A stretch of 19,582 nt of DNA, taken from assembly GCA_017532885.1 (NCBI GenBank), contig JAFXIS010000090.1, forward strand, positions 1 to 19,582, in the 5' to 3' direction. The first letter of the stretch is position 1; each line of letters opens with the position of its first letter. The DNA is from Alistipes sp. Its GTDB lineage: Bacteria; Bacteroidota; Bacteroidia; Bacteroidales; Rikenellaceae. Shown one piece after another: positions 14,536 to 19,582 of this stretch. The translations under genes and the position numbers were made by a program. The notes under the pieces are model-generated. The model made no database searches, was not told the DNA's origin, and saw nothing but the letters and a program-made list of their open reading frames with translations.

Positions 14536-15258
14536 ATGAAGAGATATATAATTTTTGCGGTTGTCATGCTGCTCGGATTAAATTCCTGCGTTGTAGAAGA
14601 CGGCACCGAACGCCGACCGGGCAGAGAGAGGGAGTTGCTTGTTAATCAGGTGAGGGGTGCACTTGCTAATGGGATTGAATATTTCCCGTATGCTATGTAT
14701 GCCAATGCCTACTTCTCGTCGGCAGAGCAAGCGGTCATCTTGCTTAAAGCGCGCTACTTCGCGGATGTGACAATCGAGGTAAAAGGCAATAATCTGATAT
14801 TTACAGCCGAACGAGATAAGTATCTAATCGAAACCGACGGAAGACCTTTGTCGGAGGGTGGCGAGTGGACACTGTGGCGATATTGGAGCAGCAACGAGAA
14901 TCCGAGCCGTTATATGACCTATACGGGTGTTGCAGGCGAGGAAAATTGCTTTAAGGCCTATTATGCGGGGATTAATTATTCTCCAGAGAAGTATAGTGTT
15001 GATGCCGAGGTGGCGTATGATATCGATGTTGAGAAGTCGTATATCGAAGCAAGAGTCGGCGGCAGTGGTACGATAGAGGATGAAGGCTCGTTCCTGACGG
15101 AGTTCTCGATTGATGAGGAGAGGCCTTTGGTAAGTTCATTAAGGTGGAACCACTATACGGGAGGAGAGCTGAATATTACCTATACCGACCTTGTCACCGA
15201 AAAGCGGAAATTGGTGTCGGTAACATTTCTCAATAGTGGCGAATATCGTTTTAATTAA
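14536..15258 (+). CDS. Lipoprotein of unknown function
   Basis: 240-aa predicted lipoprotein: signal peptide MKRYIIFAVVMLLGLNSC with lipobox LNSC and Cys18 lipidated. The residues after the Cys (VVEDGTE) are acidic, somewhat like the surface-export signals described for Bacteroidetes lipoproteins, so it may face outward (inference). The mature sequence has no family I can name: many Tyr, Trp and acidic residues, and beta-rich segments such as YADVTIEVKGNNLIFT-like and GELNITYTDLVTEKRKLVSVTF. This resembles the small beta-sandwich or calycin-like lipoproteins often encoded beside barrels. Codons are less biased than in the glycogen genes. It forms a tight pair with the barrel gene upstream and is followed by a clear terminator. 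Confidence 0.72.
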   Translation: MKRYIIFAVVMLLGLNSCVVEDGTERRPGRERELLVNQVRGALANGIEYFPYAMYANAYFSSAEQAVILLKARYFADVTIEVKGNNLIFTAERDKYLIETDGRPLSEGGEWTLWRYWSSNENPSRYMTYTGVAGEENCFKAYYAGINYSPEKYSVDAEVAYDIDVEKSYIEARVGGSGTIEDEGSFLTEFSIDEERPLVSSLRWNHYTGGELNITYTDLVTEKRKLVSVTFLNSGEYRFN

Positions 15259-15286
15259 TATAGTGGGTTGAGCCAAATATAATTGG

Positions 15287-15316
15287 CCGATTTGGTCGGT
15301 ATGCCGATGTTGGTCG
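15287..15316 (+). repeat. Imperfect 17-bp tandem repeat
   Basis: CCGATTTGGTCG (15287-15298) is followed 17 bp later by CCGATGTTGGTCG (15304-15316), in the untranslated region between the lipoprotein gene and the terminator. The first unit can also fold on itself (CCGA/TCGG). Function unknown. Confidence 0.4.
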
Positions 15317-15352
15317 ATAGGTTTGGAGTGGCGATTTTTTGTTATAAGAGAT

Positions 15353-15389
15353 AAATCCGCGTTGTAAGTTGATACGGCGCGGATTTTTT
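15353..15389 (+). terminator. Intrinsic terminator after the lipoprotein gene
   Basis: AAATCCGCG (15353-15361) pairs with CGCGGATTT (15378-15386). Two G-U pairs and GTA/TAC extend the stem to 14 bp around a 6-nt loop, and a T-run follows (15384-15389, then GTTTTTG). Closes the 12141-15258 gene group. The remaining 127 bp up to nrdJ are A/T-rich; only a poor promoter-like GACCTTTG near 15455 was seen. Confidence 0.85.
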
Positions 15390-15516
15390 GTTTTTGTAAA
15401 TAACTTGTCGAAAAAATGTGTTGAGCGTTGTGCTTTGTGGCTCTAATTTTTCGGACCTTTGTAATGGTGATGTTTGCCCCAATTGAGGAGAATAAATACA
15501 ACAAAATATAAAACCT

Positions 15517-18063
15517 ATGTCAAAAAATCAGAAATCACTCACCGAGGTGAGCTATAATGACGCCGTAGCGGCGTCGAAGGAGTACTTCGGCGGCGATGAC
15601 CTCGCTGCAACCGTGTGGGTGAGCAAATATGCGTTGAAAGACTCATTCGGCCATATCTACGAGCGCACCCCCGAGGATATGCACCATCGTATTGCAGCCG
15701 AAATTGAGCGCATAGAGAGTAAATACCCCAATCCGATGAAGAAGGATGAGGTATTTGCGTTGCTCGACCATTTCCGTTATATTATTCCTCAGGGCGGTCC
15801 CATGACCGGTATTGGTAACGACTTGCAGGTGGCATCGTTGTCAAACTGCTTTGTTATCGGTAACCGCAAGCATGCCGATTCGTATGGAGGTATCTTCCGT
15901 ATGGACGAGGAGCAGGTTCAACTTATGAAGCGTCGTGGCGGTGTAGGTCATGACCTCTCGGAGTTGCGTCCGGCAGGTTCGCCTGTGTTGAATTCGGCAC
16001 TTACATCAACAGGTATCGTACCATTTATGGAGCGTTACTCAAACTCAACGCGAGAGGTTGCTCAGGATGGTCGTCGTGGCGCGTTGATGCTCTCGCTTTC
16101 GATTAAGCACCCCGATGCCGAGCGATTTATCGATGCTAAGACTCAGTCGGGTAAGGTTACCGGCGCCAATGTGTCAATTAAGATTGACGATGAGTTTATG
16201 CGTGCCGCAATGGAGGATAAGACCTATTCACAGCAGTTCCCTATTCATTCGGATAATCCACGCATTAAGACCGAAATTAACGCCAAGAAGTTGTGGGAGA
16301 AGATTATCCATAATGCTTGGCAGTCGGCTGAGCCCGGTGTATTGTTCTGGGATACAATCATTCGTGAGAGTGTGCCCGATTGCTATGCCGATTTGGGCTT
16401 TACGACTGTTTCGACTAACCCCTGTGGTGAGATACCCCTCTGTCCGTATGATAGCTGCCGATTGTTGGCGCTCAATTTGTTGAGCTATGTCGAGAATCCG
16501 TTTACCAAGGAGGCGAAGTTTAATTTTGACCTCTTCAAGGAGCATGTCGGCAAGGCTATGCGTATGATGGATGATATTATCGACCTTGAGTTGGAGAAGG
16601 TTGAACTTATCATCAACAAAGTATCGGCTGACCCCGAGGAGGATGATATCCGTCGTGTAGAGTACGATTTGTGGCAGAAGATTAAGGATATGGCTCAGCG
16701 TGGTCGTCGTACCGGTCTTGGCATTACCGCCGAGGGCGATATGCTGGCAGCTTTGGGCTTGCGTTATGGCTCGGATGAGGCTATCGACTTCGCTGTGTCG
16801 GTACACCGCACATTGGCAGTTGAGGCTTACCGCGCATCTACCAAGATGGCACAGGAGCGTGGTGCATTCCCTATCTATGATGCTGCACGCGAGGCCAACA
16901 ATCCTATGATTCAGCGTATCAAGGAGGCAGACCCCGAACTCTATGCCGAGATGGCCGAGAAGGGTCGTCGTAATATCGCAATGCTTACAATTGCGCCTAC
17001 GGGTACAACATCGCTTATGTCGCAGACTACATCGGGTATTGAGCCGGTGTTCCGTCCTGTATATAAGCGTCGTCGTAAGATTAATCCTTCAGATAGAGAT
17101 AAGGTTGCCGATTTCGTGGACGAGATGGGCGAGAAGTTCGAGGAGTATTATGTCTACCACCACCAATTCGTTAAGTGGTTGGAGAAGAACGGCTACGATA
17201 CTTCGCGCTTGCAAACTATCCCCGACGAGGAGCTTAACGAGTGGTTGAAGGCTTCTCCCTATTATGGAGCTACGGCAAACGATATCGATTGGGTTGCCAA
17301 GGTGCGCATGCAGGGTGCAATTCAGAAGTGGGTGGACCATTCAATTTCGGTAACAGTGAACCTTCCAAACGAGGTTTCGGAGCAGTTGGTAGCCGAGGTA
17401 TATAAGACTGCTTGGGAGTGTGGCTGTAAGGGTGTTACGGTCTATCGCGATGGATGCCGCGACGGAGTATTGCTCGATGCCAAGAAGAAGTCGGATAAGA
17501 AGTGCGACAATGTGGTTGATAATTCGCGCAAGCGACCTACCTCTATCCCTGCCGACATCGTACGCTTCAAGAACGGCTCGGAGGATTGGATAGCCTTTGT
17601 GGGTATTCAGAATGGTCGTCCTTATGAGATTTTTACGGGTAAAATCGAGGAGGATGCTATGTATATCCCTCGCAAGGTTACTAAGGGTTGCATCATTCAG
17701 GTGCGCGAGGAGGAAGGAACGAAGCGTTACGACTTCCAATATGTGGACCGCTACGGTTATACCAACACTATCGGAGGTATTTCGCGTTTGTTTGACGAGG
17801 AGTTCTGGAACTATGCGAAGCTGATTTCGGGAGTGTTGCGTCACGGAATGCCTATCGACAAGGTTGTGCATCTGATTGATGGTCTGCACCTTAACAGTGA
17901 GAGTATCAATACTTGGAAGAATGGTGTGCAGCGCGCCTTGAAGCAGTATATTGCCGACGGAACAAAGTCAAAGGGTAAGTGTCCGCAGTGTGGTCAGGAG
18001 GATATGGCTTACCAGAATGGTTGCCTCACCTGTATGTCATGCGGCTATTCTAAGTGTGGTTAG
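15517..18063 (+). CDS. nrdJ: Adenosylcobalamin-dependent (class II) ribonucleotide reductase
   Basis: 848-aa cytosolic enzyme that reduces ribonucleotides to deoxyribonucleotides with a radical generated from coenzyme B12, independent of oxygen. Seen: SLSNCFVIG with Cys111 (first redox Cys); RRGGVGHDLSELRP; the active-site motif STNPCGEIPL with Asn301, Cys303 (thiyl radical) and Glu305; Cys314, eleven residues later, in the position of the second redox Cys; GRRTGLGITAEGDMLAALG; and IAPTGTTSLMSQTTSGIEP. The C-terminus has a Cys-rich zinc-ribbon-like end (KCPQCG, then CLTCMSCGYSKC). There, Cys842 and Cys847 likely form the C-terminal reducing pair. There is no N-terminal ATP-cone, so overall dATP inhibition by that domain is not expected. 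Length matches the NrdJ family. Monocistronic, with its own terminator; no B12 riboswitch was recognised upstream. Confidence 0.96.
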   Translation: MSKNQKSLTEVSYNDAVAASKEYFGGDDLAATVWVSKYALKDSFGHIYERTPEDMHHRIAAEIERIESKYPNPMKKDEVFALLDHFRYIIPQGGPMTGIGNDLQVASLSNCFVIGNRKHADSYGGIFRMDEEQVQLMKRRGGVGHDLSELRPAGSPVLNSALTSTGIVPFMERYSNSTREVAQDGRRGALMLSLSIKHPDAERFIDAKTQSGKVTGANVSIKIDDEFMRAAMEDKTYSQQFPIHSDNPRIKTEINAKKLWEKIIHNAWQSAEPGVLFWDTIIRESVPDCYADLGFTTVSTNPCGEIPLCPYDSCRLLALNLLSYVENPFTKEAKFNFDLFKEHVGKAMRMMDDIIDLELEKVELIINKVSADPEEDDIRRVEYDLWQKIKDMAQRGRRTGLGITAEGDMLAALGLRYGSDEAIDFAVSVHRTLAVEAYRASTKMAQERGAFPIYDAAREANNPMIQRIKEADPELYAEMAEKGRRNIAMLTIAPTGTTSLMSQTTSGIEPVFRPVYKRRRKINPSDRDKVADFVDEMGEKFEEYYVYHHQFVKWLEKNGYDTSRLQTIPDEELNEWLKASPYYGATANDIDWVAKVRMQGAIQKWVDHSISVTVNLPNEVSEQLVAEVYKTAWECGCKGVTVYRDGCRDGVLLDAKKKSDKKCDNVVDNSRKRPTSIPADIVRFKNGSEDWIAFVGIQNGRPYEIFTGKIEEDAMYIPRKVTKGCIIQVREEEGTKRYDFQYVDRYGYTNTIGGISRLFDEEFWNYAKLISGVLRHGMPIDKVVHLIDGLHLNSESINTWKNGVQRALKQYIADGTKSKGKCPQCGQEDMAYQNGCLTCMSCGYSKCG

Positions 18064-18084
18064 CAGATAAAATTAGAGAATCCT

Positions 18085-18105
18085 TATAACAAGGCTCTTG
18101 TTATA
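18085..18105 (+). repeat. Perfect short hairpin TATAACAAG-GCT-CTTGTTATA
   Basis: A 9-bp perfect stem with a 3-nt loop just after nrdJ (stop 18061-18063). It includes the 13-mer TAACAAGGCTCTT (18087-18099), which recurs at 19449-19461 beyond the ompA gene. It lies directly before the nrdJ terminator and may protect the mRNA 3' end. Confidence 0.6.
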
Positions 18106-18121
18106 CGAATTTCGGAAAGAG

Positions 18122-18162
18122 ATGATGGTGTTTCACAAGTTTGGAACGCCATCATTTTTTTT
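18122..18162 (+). terminator. Intrinsic terminator after nrdJ
   Basis: ATGATGGTGTT (18122-18132) pairs with AACGCCATCAT (18145-18155) over 11 bp with one G-U pair and a 12-nt loop, followed immediately by a run of T (18155-18162). Classical rho-independent form. The remaining 96 bp before ompA are A/T-rich with only a near-consensus TATTATTTG at 18167-18175. Confidence 0.9.
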
Positions 18163-18258
18163 GGCTTATTATTTGCAAAGGAAGGGTTGTGAATTGCTCG
18201 GAAACGCAAGACAAAGGGTCAATTTATTCACAATTATAATAATAACCATATTTGGATT

Positions 18259-19440
18259 ATGAAAAGAAAATTACTCGTTATTGCTATTTTGGCACTCTCC
18301 TTTGGTAGCGTATCAGCTCAGGAGACATCGGCGGAGGGTCTTCGTTGGAAAGGCCTTTACAACAATGGTTTTTGGTCGAATATGGAGCTGTCAGTAGGTG
18401 GCGGTGTGACTTATTCGGCATGGAATGATTGGGGCTCCAATCAGGGAAAATTCGGGGATAATATCGGCTGGATGGCAGAGATTGCTGCCACCAAGTGGTT
18501 TAATCCTATTGTGGGTGCTCGCCTGCAAGTCGTTGGAGGCGAGCTAAATATGTCGAATAAGGCACACGATAAATTCAACAGCTATTGGATGGTGCCTCAT
18601 CTCGATGGTGTGGTAAATCTCTCGAATTGGATTGGAGGCTACCGCGACGACCGCGTCTACTATGCCAAGGCATTTGCCGGTATGGGTGTCAGCATTGTCG
18701 ATATAAGCAAGGATGGCTCGGCTGGTTTCGTAGCAGATGTAGGTATGATAAATACCTTCCGATTGGGACAAACCATAGATTTGAATCTCGAGATGAAGAC
18801 CTTTATAAGTTCTGGTCACGATATGCCGAAGGCTGTAGCTCGCGAGGCTGGTCGTTTTGGACAGATTTATAGCGTGACTGTGGGTATGACGGTGCGTTTT
18901 AACAAGCGTAATTGGGAGCTTGCCTACTCGCAGACTGATGTGGATGGATATTTGGCAGCTATCGCAGTGCTTGAGGCGGGCTTGGCTCAGTCGATGAACA
19001 ACGAGCAGGTGCTCGCACAGCGCCTGGAGGAGCAGAAGGCCGCTACGACAAAGGCGATGAGTGAGAATCGCGAACTCAAAACGGAGCTGGTGCGTGAGGA
19101 GCATGTAAATACCACCCATGAAGTTGTGACATCATCGGCTGTATTCTTTACAATCAATAGCTATCGCCTTTCAGACCAGGCTAAAGCTACATTGCAGCTT
19201 GTGAGTGAGGCGATTAAGGAGGCTCCCGACGCGACAAAGTTCACTATCGTGGGACATGCCGATGCCGGAACAGGTACTCCTGCCTATAATCAGAAGCTCT
19301 CGGAGCATCGCGCCAAGGCTGTTTACGATTACCTCGTAAAGCATGGTGTAAATAAAAATCGTTTGTCGTGGAAGGGTGTAGGTGCAACCGATAGTATCTT
19401 CCCCGTGAATAATACTAATCGCGTGGTAATAGTCGAATAA
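18259..19440 (+). CDS. OmpA-family outer-membrane protein
   Basis: 393-aa outer-membrane protein linking the membrane to peptidoglycan. Signal peptide residues 1-20 (MKRKLLVIAILALSF, SVSA) are followed by Gln21. Residues about 30-220 form a Bacteroidetes-type barrel (SVGGGVTYSAWNDWG, VGARLQVVGGELN, YAKAFAGMGVSIVD, VTVGMTVRFN). A coiled-coil-like linker follows (about 230-285, rich in Glu, Gln, Lys and Ala). Residues about 290-393 are the OmpA C-terminal peptidoglycan-binding domain: VFFTINSYRLSDQAK, FTIVGHADAGTGTPAYNQKLSEHRAKAV (Asp335 and Arg351 in place of the diaminopimelate-binding Asp and Arg) and NNTNRVVIVE at the very end. Length is normal for the family. Its stop codon overlaps the start of the inverted repeat that follows. 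Probably monocistronic. Confidence 0.93.
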   Translation: MKRKLLVIAILALSFGSVSAQETSAEGLRWKGLYNNGFWSNMELSVGGGVTYSAWNDWGSNQGKFGDNIGWMAEIAATKWFNPIVGARLQVVGGELNMSNKAHDKFNSYWMVPHLDGVVNLSNWIGGYRDDRVYYAKAFAGMGVSIVDISKDGSAGFVADVGMINTFRLGQTIDLNLEMKTFISSGHDMPKAVAREAGRFGQIYSVTVGMTVRFNKRNWELAYSQTDVDGYLAAIAVLEAGLAQSMNNEQVLAQRLEEQKAATTKAMSENRELKTELVREEHVNTTHEVVTSSAVFFTINSYRLSDQAKATLQLVSEAIKEAPDATKFTIVGHADAGTGTPAYNQKLSEHRAKAVYDYLVKHGVNKNRLSWKGVGATDSIFPVNNTNRVVIVE

Positions 19441-19561
19441 AAGTTTTCTAACAAGGCTCTTTTGGCATCTGCCTTGTCTGAAAAATGCTCACATACGCCA
19501 AGTATGCTGCGCTTTTTCATCCTTCGAGCAGCTTCAAAATAGCTATTGTTATAAAACTTTT
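19439..19561. repeat. 123-bp element with 16-bp terminal inverted repeats
   Basis: AAAAGTTTTCTAACAA (19439-19454) and TTGTTATAAAACTTTT (19546-19561) are inverted repeats matching at 15 of 16 positions. Inside are ACAAGGC/GCCTTGT (19451-19457 / 19471-19477) and an imperfect palindrome around CATAC-GCCAA-GTATG (19492-19506) flanked by A- and T-runs. The rest of the window, to 19582, ends in GTCTAACAA, resembling the left end of the element. It looks like an intergenic palindromic or MITE-like repeat, or a large 3'-UTR structure. The 63-codon minus-strand reading frame through it has no protein character. Confidence 0.5.
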
Positions 19562-19582
19562 ACAAAGGAGCCTGTCTAACAA

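Noticed and set aside
15259..15516. Cobalamin riboswitch upstream of nrdJ
   Set aside because: Looked for because the enzyme needs B12; no B12-box-like sequence was seen, only a terminator and a short repeat.
18167..18175. TATTATTTG as the ompA promoter
   Set aside because: It has one base too many for TAnnTTTG and no -33 element at a suitable distance; not strong enough to list.
19329..19520. Short minus-strand frame overlapping the end of ompA
   Set aside because: Half lies antisense to ompA and half within the inverted-repeat element; no coding signal.
1..19582. CRISPR arrays, tRNA or rRNA genes, transposases, phage genes
   Set aside because: No regularly spaced repeats, tRNA T-loop patterns or recombinase motifs were found in either strand.

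Overview
The window looks like a chromosomal segment from a Bacteroidales bacterium, possibly a Rikenellaceae/Alistipes-type gut commensal. Four things point that way: promoter elements of the TAnnTTTG type in front of several genes, A-rich start regions that mostly lack Shine-Dalgarno sites, exported proteins cut so that Gln is the first mature residue, and gene families typical of the phylum (eukaryote-type GT3 glycogen synthase, class II NrdJ, OmpA with a Bacteroidetes-type N-terminal barrel). The genus assignment is inference.

Layout. 1-586 (-) is the N-terminal third of an ATP-dependent PEP carboxykinase, running off the left edge. A 377-bp divergent intergenic region separates it from hemW (964-2076, +), which appears to have an almost leaderless mRNA. 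From 2332 to 11448 (+) lies a four-gene glycogen/alpha-glucan block. It holds a 1414-aa fusion of glycogen synthase (GT3) and alpha-glucan phosphorylase (GT35), a GH133-type debranching enzyme with a histone-H1-like Lys/Ala tail, a GT4/GT5-like glycosyltransferase and a GH57 enzyme. The last three genes are 15-17 bp apart. The block ends at a strong hairpin shared with the convergent META-domain lipoprotein gene (11560-11985, -).

From a nearly mirror-symmetric divergent promoter pair (about 12026-12076), a second + strand group encodes a secreted DUF1566-like protein, RidA, a putative outer-membrane barrel protein and a lipoprotein (12141-15258). It is closed by a clear hairpin terminator. 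Next comes nrdJ (15517-18063), the B12-dependent ribonucleotide reductase, with its own terminator. Last is an OmpA-family protein (18259-19440), followed by a small inverted-repeat element at the right edge.

How the genes fit together. PEP carboxykinase and the glycogen block are central carbon and storage functions. The fusion protein carries both polymer elongation from a nucleotide sugar and phosphorolysis; the debranching, GH57 and GT enzymes would remodel the glucan. No ADP-glucose pyrophosphorylase (glgC) or GH13 branching enzyme (glgB) is in the window, which fits a UDP-glucose-based GT3 route. The second group is mostly envelope proteins of unknown role. No tRNA, rRNA, CRISPR array, transposase or phage gene was seen. 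The most unusual features are the synthase-phosphorylase fusion, the polycationic tail on the debranching enzyme and the 123-bp inverted-repeat element after ompA.
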